Positions 1-9,714 are shown, counted from the first letter of the stretch. The stretch is DNA of 64,000 nucleotides from Ignavibacteria bacterium (GCA_026417495.1 JAOADD010000075.1:21257-85256), one strand, 5' to 3'. The notes: generated from the letters alone by a model not told the origin. A program made the numbers and translations.

Positions 1-1454
1 ATTGGTATAATCTCACCTACATCATAAACTTTATCATTATTACCATAAATAGAGTCTGTATGTGTATAAGAAACAATAGTGAGAATTGGATTATCTGCCA
101 AGCATTTAAACGCATTTATTCTACCTGTACCAAGATATCCAACATAAGATGGATTCAGATGGTAAATACTATCTACCCCCAAAAGCAATCTTTGGAGGAC
201 CTGTGTAGGAGTCCAAGTAGGATTTTTAGCTCTGATTAATGCAACCGTTCCCGAAGTAATTGGAGCGGACATAGAAGTCCCAGAGTATGCAATATATGAA
301 TTTTTCCAAACAGTACTTAATATATTATCACCAGGAGCACTTACATCAACTGAAGTATGATAATTAGAGAACCATGCCTTTATATCATTTTCATTCGTGG
401 CAGCAACAGAGATAGCATTATCGTAAGATGCTGGATATCTTGGAGTAAATGAATTATCATTTCCAGCAGAAGCAACCACCATAGCACCATTACTCCAAGC
501 AAGATTAACAACCATTTGCGAATAGGAACTATAATAAGAGCTTCCAAAACTACAGTTGATTACTTTTGCACCGTTTTGGTAACAATAGGTAATTCCTTGG
601 TCTGTATAGTATAAACTTCCACCTTGATCAGGAGTATGTTTGCAGATCATAAGTTTTGTCTTAAAGCCAACTCCTGCTCCATGAATACCATTATCAGTCA
701 CTTGAGAAGCACATCCAGACACATGTGAACCGTGGTCATTATTTTGATAATAGATATTTGGGTCATTATCATTATAATAGAAATCCCAACCAATCCAATC
801 GTCTATATATCCATTCTGATCATTATCAATACTATCTATTGGTTCATTCCAATTAATTCTAATGTTTGCCTGTAAGTCTGGGTGGGTTAAATCACTACCA
901 GAATCTACAATACCAATTACGACATTGGTATCACCTCTATTTATATCCCAAGCTTGATATGCATTAACTTTATTGATATGATATTGAGTCGCAACAGCAG
1001 GGTCATTAGGTATGTAATCTGGTTTATATACAAATGCGGGTTCTGCCCAATCAAGTAGATACTGGTTATAATCCAAAACTTCTTTTGCCAGATCAAAGGG
1101 ATCTATGTTTTGTTCATAAATTATACGATATACTTTAGCCAATTCTTCATCACCGATTTTTCTTTTGGAAACATCTCTTTTCAAAGGATGGAGTTGTTTT
1201 ATTTCTTTGACAGAATATTGTGCTAATATTCTATCCAAGGAGGAAATACCAAATTGTAAATTATAAGGTTGGGGTATTTCATTTTTAAATTTTATTATCA
1301 AAACCCCTTTCATATACATTTTTTCGGGGCCTCTGTAAATAACTTTTCCATCTTCAATCAAAGTATAATCACCTCCATCACGAAAACTACTTAACGAAAA
1401 TATCACCAGTATCATCATACTGATTAAAATCAACAGTTTATTTTTTCCTTTCAT
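1..1454 (-). CDS. Subtilisin-like serine protease (peptidase S8), 3' end cut by window edge
   Basis: Reading the minus strand from the ATG at 1454 gives at least 484 residues with no stop before the window edge. The N terminus is a signal peptide (MKGKNK followed by a hydrophobic stretch), so the enzyme is exported. After a propeptide-like region of about 150 residues the S8 triad is visible: Asp in IVDSGSD (near 895-910), His in DHGSHVSG (near 715-735) and Ser in SGTSMSAP (near 258-285). SAGND (near 460) is also typical of the family. The missing C terminus may hold a type IX sorting domain, as in other secreted proteins of this window, but that cannot be seen. It lies 75 bases downstream of the amidohydrolase-like gene on the same strand. 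Substrate unknown. Confidence 0.93.
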   Translation of the reverse strand, partial: MKGKNKLLILISMMILVIFSLSSFRDGGDYTLIEDGKVIYRGPEKMYMKGVLIIKFKNEIPQPYNLQFGISSLDRILAQYSVKEIKQLHPLKRDVSKRKIGDEELAKVYRIIYEQNIDPFDLAKEVLDYNQYLLDWAEPAFVYKPDYIPNDPAVATQYHINKVNAYQAWDINRGDTNVVIGIVDSGSDLTHPDLQANIRINWNEPIDSIDNDQNGYIDDWIGWDFYYNDNDPNIYYQNNDHGSHVSGCASQVTDNGIHGAGVGFKTKLMICKHTPDQGGSLYYTDQGITYCYQNGAKVINCSFGSSYYSSYSQMVVNLAWSNGAMVVASAGNDNSFTPRYPASYDNAISVAATNENDIKAWFSNYHTSVDVSAPGDNILSTVWKNSYIAYSGTSMSAPITSGTVALIRAKNPTWTPTQVLQRLLLGVDSIYHLNPSYVGYLGTGRINAFKCLADNPILTIVSYTHTDSIYGNNDKVYDVGEIIP

Positions 1455-1529
1455 TTTATATGAATTTGATTTATTAATTTTTTAAAATAAAATAAATTTA
1501 GAATTTTTACAATTAATTAAAAGAATTAA

Positions 1530-3359
1530 TTATTCATCATCGAATCCAAATCTTAACTTGTCTTTCCTGAATTTTATCTTGCCTTCTTTTTTACCTTTAG
1601 ATTTTAGAAAATGAGAAAATATAGAGGTCTTAGAGGATTTTAAGCTATCTTCCTGATTATCTTTTGAATATTCAGTATCGTCAAAATAAATTTTCTTTTT
1701 GAAAACAACTTTTTTCTCGTCGGTTGTAGTAGTATCTTTTATGGGTTTGGGAGTTATTGTTTTTACTTCACTATCTTCAAAATATTTCAGAAAATTAAAA
1801 CCATTATTCAAATTTTTAAGCTCAAGAACCGATGTTTTAATATCGCTAATAGATTCTTCTTCAAAAACTTCATCTGCATCCCCCTTTGAAGTACCTGCTT
1901 TATAAATACCAACAATTTTAAAATCACTTTCTAAATCATTATTTTGCACATCAGTTGTATCTAATGAGATTGGTACATATTCTTTCTTTTCTTCGGAAAT
2001 ACCCAAAGAAAGTTTTTTAACTCGTTCAGACATTAAAATTTTTTCTTTGAAGTCAAAATATCTTCCTATTTCATGAAGCTTTTGCAATAAATTTGAATGT
2101 AAATCGTAAATCTCTTCGAAATCTATAAAATTGCTTTTATAATTTTCTAAAACAGGAATACCATGGAAGAAAACATCTGAAATATCCTTCTCACTTAAAT
2201 TTTCTAAAATAAACTCTGATATTAATTCAATATTTAACTCCAATATATTAATCATATTTCTAATCCCTGAAACATCGAAAAGAACAAAATTAGCGAGTTT
2301 ATTTTTTTCTATGGACCCACAGATATTAGAAATATTAAAAAACTCTGATGGTATTACAGTAATTAGTCTCAGTAAGGACTCAGCAGAAACACTTATTTTA
2401 GGAATAATAGAATAGAGTAATTTAACCTGTGAAAAAATACTTTTCCCAAGATTACCTGACCCTATTAATATAGATAACGCATTTTTATGAGTAAAAAACT
2501 TTTCAAGTTCATTAGTTTTCCTTGATAGTCTAATCCAATCTGTTGGTAAAATCAATATATTAGAATTTTTCTCAGAAACTATTGCTAATTCTTCATTGGA
2601 TAAATACACTGGATTAGAAAAAATAACTTTTCTGTTTAATAAATCATTCTCAGATAAAACCCTTATAAAAGATTTACCAAATAAACTCCTCAATGTATCA
2701 GAGCTTCCCGCACTTTGATAAACTTCTATTAAAGCTCTCTTATTTCCTCTCGAGAGAGATGACTTAAGTGAACTTATGGTATAATTATTTAAGTCTTCAT
2801 CTTCTTTAATACCTATACAATGAAATCTATTTACCCCGAGTACATAATCACTTAAATAATTATCATATACTGTGAATATTATATTAGGTTTAACCTTTAT
2901 TGAACTAAATAGATCATTTAAAATTAACTCAGAGTTTATGTATCTTGAACTTTCATTAATAAAACATTCCCCATTAATCAAAGAACTTACAAAAGAAATT
3001 TTAAATAGATTCAACAAGTCTTCCAAATTCTCATTTTTTAAAAAATAATTGTCAATTAGTCTTAGTGAAATATTTGTATTTAACTCATCATATTTTAAAT
3101 TCCTGAAAAAAATTGATGAAAGAATGTAAGATGAATTTTTATTAGCATTAAGAAATGAAGGTAGTAAAATTTTACCCTTAGCATTATATATAACTGAGTC
3201 GGGATACTTTCTTAAAAGTATTTCATCGTCAGAACCTGTAGAATTGTATTCAATATCAAAAATTCTATTTCCCTTAATCACTATTGTATAATATCCTACC
3301 CTATTCAATGAATCAAAAGTTACGCACAGTGCATTTTTGATAATTCTAAATTCATTCAT
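1530..3359 (-). CDS. Amidohydrolase-superfamily protein without metal ligands (probable pseudoenzyme)
   Basis: 609 residues. The fold can be followed by landmarks of the cytosine/SAH deaminase branch of amidohydrolases: the lead-in GKILLPSFLNANKN (normally GK.vlPGFiNaHtH, about residues 62-75), ILILPTDWIRLS (normally VvhcPtSN.rL, about 270-281), and SAESLLRLITVIPSEFFNI with GSIEKNKLANFVLFD (normally the ATi.gA..lG and Gsie.GK.ADlvvfD blocks, about 325-370). The HxH metal motif has become NKN, the later His appears as Asn in IFSNPVYLS, and the GTD aspartate region reads GSGN, so hydrolase chemistry is unlikely. The last 150 residues are a charged, low-complexity tail absent from the enzymes. 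It is third in a tight run after queA and ispD (16 bases from ispD). Its role is unknown; a structural or binding function is an inference. Confidence 0.75.
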   Translation of the reverse strand: MNEFRIIKNALCVTFDSLNRVGYYTIVIKGNRIFDIEYNSTGSDDEILLRKYPDSVIYNAKGKILLPSFLNANKNSSYILSSIFFRNLKYDELNTNISLRLIDNYFLKNENLEDLLNLFKISFVSSLINGECFINESSRYINSELILNDLFSSIKVKPNIIFTVYDNYLSDYVLGVNRFHCIGIKEDEDLNNYTISSLKSSLSRGNKRALIEVYQSAGSSDTLRSLFGKSFIRVLSENDLLNRKVIFSNPVYLSNEELAIVSEKNSNILILPTDWIRLSRKTNELEKFFTHKNALSILIGSGNLGKSIFSQVKLLYSIIPKISVSAESLLRLITVIPSEFFNISNICGSIEKNKLANFVLFDVSGIRNMINILELNIELISEFILENLSEKDISDVFFHGIPVLENYKSNFIDFEEIYDLHSNLLQKLHEIGRYFDFKEKILMSERVKKLSLGISEEKKEYVPISLDTTDVQNNDLESDFKIVGIYKAGTSKGDADEVFEEESISDIKTSVLELKNLNNGFNFLKYFEDSEVKTITPKPIKDTTTTDEKKVVFKKKIYFDDTEYSKDNQEDSLKSSKTSIFSHFLKSKGKKEGKIKFRKDKLRFGFDDE

Positions 3360-3375
3360 AATTATTCTAATATAA

Positions 3376-4047
3376 CTAAAGGGAAATAAAATTCAAATCA
3401 CCAATTGTGGTAATCTTTATATTACTTAAATCTCCATCAATGATTTTCACTTTATATCCTGCATTTTCAACTAGTGATGCATCATCCGTACCCATTATTT
3501 TCTGTTTCCTAGAATAGTCATAAGATTTTTTCAAAATATCAAATCTAAACACCTGGGGAGTTTGTGCAATGTAAATATAATCACGGTCGAGTGTCTTTTC
3601 TACATAGTTATTTTTACCTTTTAATTTAACTGTATCATTAATTTTTACACAGGGAACAACTGCTTTGTATTTTACAGCATTCGAAAATACAAATTCAATG
3701 AATTTACTTTTAACAAAAGGTCTAACAGCATCATGTACAGCAATAAAATCATATTTATCACATTTTATATAACTTAACGCATTGAAGACTGAATCCTGTC
3801 TTGTATTACCACCTTCGACAACTTGTGTAACCTTATAGAAATTGTATTTTTTTATTAAAGAATAAATTTTTTTAAAATATTCTTTTCTCGCTGAAATAAT
3901 AATGTTTTTAAGATTCCTTATACTATGAAATTTACTGATCGTTATAGCAAGAATTTCTTTACCTTCTATTTTATAAAACTGTTTTGGGATTTTGGCTTTG
4001 AACCTTTTACCAATTCCAGCGGAAGGAATTATTAAATGAAAATTCAT
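3376..4047 (-). CDS. ispD: 2-C-methyl-D-erythritol 4-phosphate cytidylyltransferase
   Basis: 223 residues, normal for IspD, which makes CDP-methylerythritol in the non-mevalonate isoprenoid pathway of the cytoplasm. The N terminus carries the CTP-binding signature IIPSAGIGKRFKAKIPKQF. VEGGNTRQDSVFNAL and the nucleotidyltransferase aspartate motif VHDAVRPFV follow, then QTPQVFR and GTDDASLVE near the C terminus, all typical of the family. The ATG at 4047 sits 19 bases after the queA stop, and the next gene begins 16 bases after the ispD stop, suggesting one transcript. No ispF is adjacent or fused. Identification is secure. Confidence 0.95.
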   Translation of the reverse strand: MNFHLIIPSAGIGKRFKAKIPKQFYKIEGKEILAITISKFHSIRNLKNIIISARKEYFKKIYSLIKKYNFYKVTQVVEGGNTRQDSVFNALSYIKCDKYDFIAVHDAVRPFVKSKFIEFVFSNAVKYKAVVPCVKINDTVKLKGKNNYVEKTLDRDYIYIAQTPQVFRFDILKKSYDYSRKQKIMGTDDASLVENAGYKVKIIDGDLSNIKITTIGDLNFISL

Positions 4048-4066
4048 TGATTGAAATTAAACAAGA

Positions 4067-5101
4067 TTAAATTATTATCATAGCATCACCATAAGCTAAA
4101 AATCTATATTTCTCTTTAACTGCTTTATTGTATGCTTTCATAACCAAATCTCTATCCGCAAGAGAGCACACTAGCATTAGATGTGTACTCTGTGGTGGAT
4201 GAAAATTTGTTATTAATCTATTAACTACATTTAGTGTTTGTGGTGGATGAATAAATTTATCCGTCCAGCCTTCATTTGGTCTTACTTTCCGACCTGTTAT
4301 AATACTAGATTCAAGAGCTCTTACAACTGAAGTTCCTACTGCAATTATATTCTTTCTTCTTTCAACACCCTCATTAATAATTTCGGCACTCTCCTTAGTG
4401 ATTACATAATATTCTGAGTCCATTCTGTGTTTAGATAGATCTTCTACCTCAACAGTGCGAAAAGTACCAAGTCCAATATGTAAAGTAATAAAAGTAATTT
4501 TCACTCCTTTTTTCTTAATCTTAGAAAGTAATTCTTTTGTGAAATGAATCCCAGCAGCAGGAGCAGCAACAGAACCAACATTTTTTGCATAAACTGTTTG
4601 ATAATATTCTCTATCCCTATCATCAGATTCTCTTTTTATATATGGTGGTAAAGGAGTCTTACCAAGCTTATCTATCCATTTTGCAAAATCTTCTTTTATA
4701 TTAAATCTAACTATTCTTCCTCTTGAAGTTGTATTATCAATTATCTCACAATAAAGATTTTTAGTAAAATAAATTCTATTTCCAATTCTAACTTTTCTTG
4801 CGGGATCAACAACCACATCCCATGTATTTTCAATTTCTGATAATTGCCTTAAAAGAAAAACTTCAATCTTTGCATTTGTTTTTTCCTTTACACCAAAAAG
4901 TCTTGCAGGAAATACTTTAGAATCATTTAAAACCAACACGTCACCTTCATTCATATAATTGATGACATTCTTAAATTTTTTCGTCTCAATTTTTTGAGTA
5001 GCAGTATCGATAACCATTAATTTACAAGAATCACGGGGAATTTTTGGGGTTTTTGCGATTAAATTTTTAGGTAATTTATACTTAAACTGAGACAATTTCA
5101 T
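4067..5101 (-). CDS. queA: S-adenosylmethionine:tRNA ribosyltransferase-isomerase
   Basis: QueA transfers and isomerises the ribosyl group of SAM onto preQ1 at the tRNA wobble position, making epoxyqueuosine. The protein starts MKLSQFKYKLP, with LIAKTPKIPRDSCKLMVID, VLVLNDSKVFPARL, a LGKTPLPPYIKR block, AAPAAGIHFT and THLMLVCSLA, all hallmark QueA segments. I prefer the ATG at 5101 (about 344 residues) because it begins the conserved N terminus; an in-frame TTG at 5137 would add 12 residues with no family resemblance. First gene of a probable queA-ispD-amidohydrolase-like transcript. Confidence 0.95.
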   Translation of the reverse strand: MKLSQFKYKLPKNLIAKTPKIPRDSCKLMVIDTATQKIETKKFKNVINYMNEGDVLVLNDSKVFPARLFGVKEKTNAKIEVFLLRQLSEIENTWDVVVDPARKVRIGNRIYFTKNLYCEIIDNTTSRGRIVRFNIKEDFAKWIDKLGKTPLPPYIKRESDDRDREYYQTVYAKNVGSVAAPAAGIHFTKELLSKIKKKGVKITFITLHIGLGTFRTVEVEDLSKHRMDSEYYVITKESAEIINEGVERRKNIIAVGTSVVRALESSIITGRKVRPNEGWTDKFIHPPQTLNVVNRLITNFHPPQSTHLMLVCSLADRDLVMKAYNKAVKEKYRFLAYGDAMIII

Positions 5102-5477
5102 CTCAGTCCAATTATTAAAAATAGAACTTTTTCTCAAAGTATTATAATTTTATTTTTCTAAAAATTAAAATGGAAATCTTTTAAATATAATCTTAACATT
5201 TTGTTAAAACAATGATAAAATCAAGTACCTTAATTCTTTCAGATTAAAATATTTTTACAAAAAATGATTTACATTTATAAAAAGTATAATAAATATATGA
5301 TAATTCAGATATTATTTAATCCATAAGTAATCAACTACAAGTTTATAAATCAAATTTTATATTTAATTAATAACATATTCCATTAACAAAATACTTGATA
5401 ACGAAATCACTTGAAAATATGTTTGATTTTATAAATATTTAAGGTTTTGAATATTGAATGTTTTTTTCTATTCATTT
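5102..5477. other. Divergent intergenic region queA / cmk
   Basis: About 375 bases of very AT-rich sequence between divergent genes. It must hold the promoters for queA and cmk, but I could not pick convincing -35/-10 pairs, and no tRNA-like cloverleaf, riboswitch core or small ORF with a plausible start was seen. Confidence 0.5.
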
Positions 5478-6155
5478 ATGAAAAATATTGTTGTTGCTAT
5501 TGATGGGCCTGCTGGTACAGGAAAAAGTATTACTGGAAAAATGCTTGCTGAAAAATTGCAAATTCAATATATCGATAGTGGTGCATTTTATAGAGCAGTT
5601 ACATATTTAACAATAATTAACCACATTAAACTAAATGAAATAAATAAAATTATTGAGATAACAAAAAATTGTAATTTATCATGGGAAGGTGAAGATATTT
5701 ATATGAACAAAGTTAATATGACCAAAGAAATGCGATCGTTAGAAGTTTCCAACAGAGTAAGTACAATTGCAAAAATAAAATCTGTAAGAGAAATTATAAC
5801 AGAAAAATTAAGAAAATATAAAGAATTAGGTAGTCTGGTTATGGATGGTAAGGATATTGGAACAGTAGTATTTCCTGATGCAGATTTTAAATTTTTTTTA
5901 ACCAGTGATATAAATGTTCGAGCTGCAAGGCGACAGCAAGATTTGCAAGACTACGGATATCAAGTACAACTTGATAAGATAATAAATGAAATTACAAAGC
6001 GAGATGAAATGGATATAAATCGAGAAGAATCACCATTACAAAAAGCACCTGATGCTATCGAAGTAGATACGACATATATGATAATTGAAGAACAAGTTGA
6101 CTTTTTATATAAGTCAATACTTCAAAAAATAAATTTAGGAACAATTAATAAGTAA
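5478..6155 (+). CDS. cmk: Cytidylate kinase
   Basis: Phosphorylates CMP and dCMP with ATP. The protein opens KNIVVAIDGPAGTGKS, a P-loop characteristic of Cmk, followed by QYIDSGAFYRAVT, VMDGKDIGTVVFPDADFKF (the family DGRDIGTVVFPdA motif with K for R) and the lid region RAARRQQDLQ. About 225 residues, normal. The ATG at 5478 places the P-loop at the expected distance; an upstream TTG at 5454 would add eight residues. It precedes rpsA by about 70 bases, the common cmk-rpsA arrangement. A second, distantly related Cmk-like protein is encoded at 35923-36642. Confidence 0.95.
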   Translation: MKNIVVAIDGPAGTGKSITGKMLAEKLQIQYIDSGAFYRAVTYLTIINHIKLNEINKIIEITKNCNLSWEGEDIYMNKVNMTKEMRSLEVSNRVSTIAKIKSVREIITEKLRKYKELGSLVMDGKDIGTVVFPDADFKFFLTSDINVRAARRQQDLQDYGYQVQLDKIINEITKRDEMDINREESPLQKAPDAIEVDTTYMIIEEQVDFLYKSILQKINLGTINK

Positions 6156-6173
6156 CTTTTTTAATAAATTAAA

Positions 6174-6201
6174 CCCAATAGAACTTATCCACTCTATTGG
6201 G
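6174..6201 (+). promoter_or_regulatory. Hairpin in the cmk-rpsA gap
   Basis: A perfect 8-bp inverted repeat, cccaatag / ctattggg (6174-6181 and 6194-6201) with a 12-base loop, lies 23 bases before the rpsA start. It is not followed by a T-run, so it is not a normal intrinsic terminator. A leader structure for rpsA control or a processing site is possible, but this is inference. Confidence 0.4.
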
Positions 6202-6224
6202 AATAACAAAAGGATAAAAAATAT

Positions 6225-8090
6225 ATGACCGAAGAATTAGAATTACAAAAAGAAAATCAACCTGAAAAAGCTCAGGGAGAAGAGAAACAGACTGACACAA
6301 AATCTTTGCATGGTGAATACAGCGAAGAAGAATTTCAAACAATGTTAAAATTGTATGAAAAAACTTTTAATGTAATAAAAGAAAATGAAGTCGTCAAAGG
6401 GAAAATAGTTGCTATTCATGGGGAAGATGTTCTAATAGACATTGGATCAAAATCTGACGGTAGGGTTTCAATAAATGAATTTTCTGACCCAAGTGAACTT
6501 GTAATAGGAAATGAAGTAGAAGTATTTCTTGAAAAAATAGAAGATAAAGAAGGACAATTAGTTCTTTCTAAGAAAAAAGCAGATTCCATTAAAAATTGGG
6601 ATAAAATTGTTGAAGCTCATAAAAATGGAACTGTTATTAAGGGTAAATGTACAAAAAGAATTAAGGGTGGATTTGTTGTTGATATTAATGGATTAAGTGC
6701 ATTTTTACCTGGTTCACAAATTGATACAAAACCGATTAGAGACTATGATGAATATGTAAACAAAGTAATGGATTTCAAAGTAATCAAGATTAACAATGCT
6801 ATCGAGAATATAATTGTTTCTCATAAAATACTGATTGAAGAATCAATGGCAGGTCAGCGCGAAGAATTATTGAAGACAATTAAAAAAGGAATGGTACTTA
6901 AAGCAACTGTAAAAGCAATTACTGATTTTGGTGTATTTGTTGATTTAGGTGGCTTAGATGGATTAATTCACATTACTGACTTGTCTTGGGGAAGGATAAA
7001 TCACCCGAGTGATGTAGTAAAACTTGATGAAGAAATAGATGTATATGTAATAGAATTTGATGAAGAAAAGCAAAGAGTATATCTCGGATTAAAACAACTT
7101 CAACCACATCCATGGGAAAATATTCAGGAAAAATATAAAGTAGGTGATAGAGTTTCAGGAAAAGTTGTATCACTTACTGAATATGGCGCATTTATAGAAA
7201 TAGAAAAAGGTATTGAAGGATTAATTCACATCAGCGAGATGTCTTGGACACAACATATCACCAATCCAAGTCAGATGGTTACAATGGGACAGGTTGTAGA
7301 TGCTCAGATTCTCAATATTGATTATGAAAATAGAAAACTATCGCTTGGGATGAAACAATTAACACCAAATCCATGGCAAAGTATTCTTGACAAATACCCG
7401 ATTGGTACTAAACAGAAAGGTAAAATATGCAATATACAAAACTTTGGAATATTTGTGGAATTAGAAGAAGGTATAGATGGATTAATACATATTTCAGACT
7501 TATCTTGGACAAAGAAAATATTTAATCTCAATGAATTTGCAAAAATAGGTGATGAAATAGAAGTTGTTATTTTAGGAATCGACATACCAAATCAAAGAAT
7601 ATCACTAGGACACAAGCAATTATTTGAAAACCCATGGGATAAATTAGAAGAAAAATACAAACCAGGATTTGAAACTGAATGCAAAATAGTAAGACCAATT
7701 GAGAAAGGGGTTATTGTAGAACTACCTGATGATGTCCATGCTTTTATCCCTGCTTCTCAATTTTCAATATCAACAATTAAAAATCTTGCGGAAATTTTTA
7801 AAGCTGATGATAAATTAAAAGCAGAAGTAATTGAATTTGATAAAGCGAATAAAAAAATTGTGCTTTCTGTAATTGAGTATTTGAAAGATAAAGACCAAAA
7901 AGAAATTGATGAATACATTGAAAAATTTAAATTACCTAAAAAATTTACAGTTAAAGATTTAATAGAAAAAACCAGAAGTTATGAATCAGAAGTAATAGAT
8001 TTTAAAATTGAAGATATAATTGGAGATGATACGGCCATAATAAATACTCCTCCTTCTCAAGATACAAATCATAATTCACCCGAAAATTAA
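6225..8090 (+). CDS. rpsA: 30S ribosomal protein S1
   Basis: 621 residues. It binds mRNA on the small ribosomal subunit to aid initiation. Six S1/OB repeats can be traced: VKGKIVAIHGEDVLIDIG, VIKGKCTKRIKGGFVVDI, LKATVKAITDFGVFVDLG, VSGKVVSLTEYGAFIEIE, QKGKICNIQNFGIFVELE and the more divergent ECKIVRPIEKGVIVELP. Repeats 3-5 carry the DGLIHI.DLSW / EGLIHISEMSW signature and end with LGxKQL. The N-terminal 50 residues are a charged, disordered-looking extension, and the last 40 are non-S1. AGGA lies about 10 bases before the ATG. An intrinsic terminator follows, closing the cmk-rpsA unit. Confidence 0.96.
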   Translation: MTEELELQKENQPEKAQGEEKQTDTKSLHGEYSEEEFQTMLKLYEKTFNVIKENEVVKGKIVAIHGEDVLIDIGSKSDGRVSINEFSDPSELVIGNEVEVFLEKIEDKEGQLVLSKKKADSIKNWDKIVEAHKNGTVIKGKCTKRIKGGFVVDINGLSAFLPGSQIDTKPIRDYDEYVNKVMDFKVIKINNAIENIIVSHKILIEESMAGQREELLKTIKKGMVLKATVKAITDFGVFVDLGGLDGLIHITDLSWGRINHPSDVVKLDEEIDVYVIEFDEEKQRVYLGLKQLQPHPWENIQEKYKVGDRVSGKVVSLTEYGAFIEIEKGIEGLIHISEMSWTQHITNPSQMVTMGQVVDAQILNIDYENRKLSLGMKQLTPNPWQSILDKYPIGTKQKGKICNIQNFGIFVELEEGIDGLIHISDLSWTKKIFNLNEFAKIGDEIEVVILGIDIPNQRISLGHKQLFENPWDKLEEKYKPGFETECKIVRPIEKGVIVELPDDVHAFIPASQFSISTIKNLAEIFKADDKLKAEVIEFDKANKKIVLSVIEYLKDKDQKEIDEYIEKFKLPKKFTVKDLIEKTRSYESEVIDFKIEDIIGDDTAIINTPPSQDTNHNSPEN

Positions 8091-8126
8091 GGTAAAAAAA
8101 TTAACAATAAAAATTTATTTTATATA

Positions 8127-8159
8127 CCCGATAGTTATCATTACTATCGGGTTTTTTTT
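8127..8159 (+). terminator. Intrinsic terminator after rpsA
   Basis: Nine-bp perfect stem cccgatagt / actatcggg (8127-8135 and 8143-8151), seven-base loop, then an uninterrupted run of eight T. It begins 36 bases after the rpsA stop and is one of the strongest terminators in the window. Confidence 0.92.
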
Positions 8160-8228
8160 ATTATTATGAAGTGATTTAATCAATATATATAACTAATTTT
8201 GTATAGTAATAAGATAATTTGAATTAAT

Positions 8229-8891
8229 ATGACAAAATACGGCAAAGATGTAATTTGGAAAGCGTTTTTCATTTCTGTCTCTTTAATATTTATTTCATTT
8301 ATAATTCAAGTAAAACAAGTAAGGATTACATTACTTATCATTTCATTGTTAATTTTAGCATTTACTTTATTCTTTTTTAGAGACCCAGAAAGAAAAATTA
8401 TTGAAGGGAATAAATCATTCAAATCAATATTATCTCCCGCAGATGGCAAAATTGTTAGAATAGAAAAAGTGAACAATTTTTACAGAGAAATATTACAAGA
8501 TGAATACTATAATCTCGTAAGTATATTTCTATCACCCTTAAATGTCCATGTTAACAGAATACCAATATCTGGAAAAATAATTTATATAAAACATATAAAA
8601 GGAAAATTTAAAGCTGCTTTTAAGGATAAATCATCAGAGTTAAACGAAAGAACTGAAATTGCTATAGATACAGGAGAAAAAATAATTTTATTTCGACAGG
8701 TTGCTGGTTTTCTTGCAAGAAGAATTGTTTGCGACTTAAAAGAAGGAGAAGAAGTAACATCAGGTATGAGATTTGGTATGATAAAATTTGGCTCTCGTGT
8801 AGATTTGTTTATACCAATAAATTCGGAAATAACAGTTAAAATTGGAGAAAAAGTAAAAGCTGGAGTAACAATTTTAGCAAAACTTAATTAG
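8229..8891 (+). CDS. psd: Phosphatidylserine decarboxylase (short, proenzyme)
   Basis: 220 residues, matching the short bacterial Psd type. It decarboxylates phosphatidylserine to phosphatidylethanolamine at the inner membrane using a self-made pyruvoyl group. The N terminus has two hydrophobic segments ending FFFRDPER. The conserved ILSPADGKI and LSPLNVHVNRIPISGKI blocks follow, and the cleavage motif FGSRVD, where Gly-Ser cleavage makes the pyruvoyl, sits near residue 190. The stop codon is immediately followed by the pssA ATG, so the two consecutive pathway enzymes are co-transcribed. Confidence 0.95.
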   Translation: MTKYGKDVIWKAFFISVSLIFISFIIQVKQVRITLLIISLLILAFTLFFFRDPERKIIEGNKSFKSILSPADGKIVRIEKVNNFYREILQDEYYNLVSIFLSPLNVHVNRIPISGKIIYIKHIKGKFKAAFKDKSSELNERTEIAIDTGEKIILFRQVAGFLARRIVCDLKEGEEVTSGMRFGMIKFGSRVDLFIPINSEITVKIGEKVKAGVTILAKLN

Positions 8892-9608
8892 ATGATATTT
8901 AGTAAAAAATTTATCCCTAGTTTATTTACTATTCTAAACGCTATCTGTGGGTTTATATCTGTTATTGAAAGTTCGAAAGGTGAATTCGTCTCTTCTGCTT
9001 TATTTATTATCTATGCAGGTATGTTTGATTTCTTTGATGGTATCATTGCTAGGTTTTTAAAGTCATCTAGTAAATTTGGAGTTGAATTAGATTCTTTAGC
9101 TGATGTTATATCTTTTGGTCTTGCACCTTCAGTTTTAGTATATAATGTATATTTTCATACATATAATCAAATAGGAATTTTGTTTTCAGCACTATTTTTA
9201 ATTTTCTCCGCTTTAAGACTCGCAAGATTTAATGTCGAGTTAGTTGGAACAGACAAAGAAAAATTTCTAGGACTCCCAACACCAGTCGTAGCATTCACTA
9301 CTTGCTCTTATTTACTATTATACCATAATAAAATTTTCTCAATAGAATTAAGTAAGTTTCTTATATTTATACTGTCATTAGTAATACCTGTCTTGATGAT
9401 TACAAAAATTGAATATCTCACATTTCCTAAAGTAAATAAAAAATTCATTATTGAACACCCTTTCAAATTTTCCTTTCTAATTTTTATAATCTTCATAACA
9501 ATTATAACTAAAGGGTATGCTGCTTTTCCCCTATGTGTTTTATATGTTCTTTCAGGGATTTTCAATGAAATAAAAAGAATTATAATCAAGACAACACATA
9601 AAAAATAA
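8892..9608 (+). CDS. pssA: CDP-diacylglycerol--serine O-phosphatidyltransferase
   Basis: 238 residues with about seven hydrophobic segments. It makes phosphatidylserine, the substrate of the preceding psd product. The CDP-alcohol phosphotransferase signature DGxxAR-x8-GxxxDxxxD is intact (DFFDGIIARFLK, then GVELDSLADVISFGLAP). The N terminus KFIPSLFTILNAICGF is typical. It starts with no gap after psd. The second CDP-alcohol phosphotransferase of the window, pgsA, is at 11857. Confidence 0.95.
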   Translation: MIFSKKFIPSLFTILNAICGFISVIESSKGEFVSSALFIIYAGMFDFFDGIIARFLKSSSKFGVELDSLADVISFGLAPSVLVYNVYFHTYNQIGILFSALFLIFSALRLARFNVELVGTDKEKFLGLPTPVVAFTTCSYLLLYHNKIFSIELSKFLIFILSLVIPVLMITKIEYLTFPKVNKKFIIEHPFKFSFLIFIIFITIITKGYAAFPLCVLYVLSGIFNEIKRIIIKTTHKK

Positions 9609-9714
9609 TCAGGTTTATTATAATTTAATTCCCTTTAATGTTGAATGTAAAAATATTATACAAAATAGTAGTCTATACAACTATAGGTAAAAAATCTACT
9701 GCTGATTTTAAACA

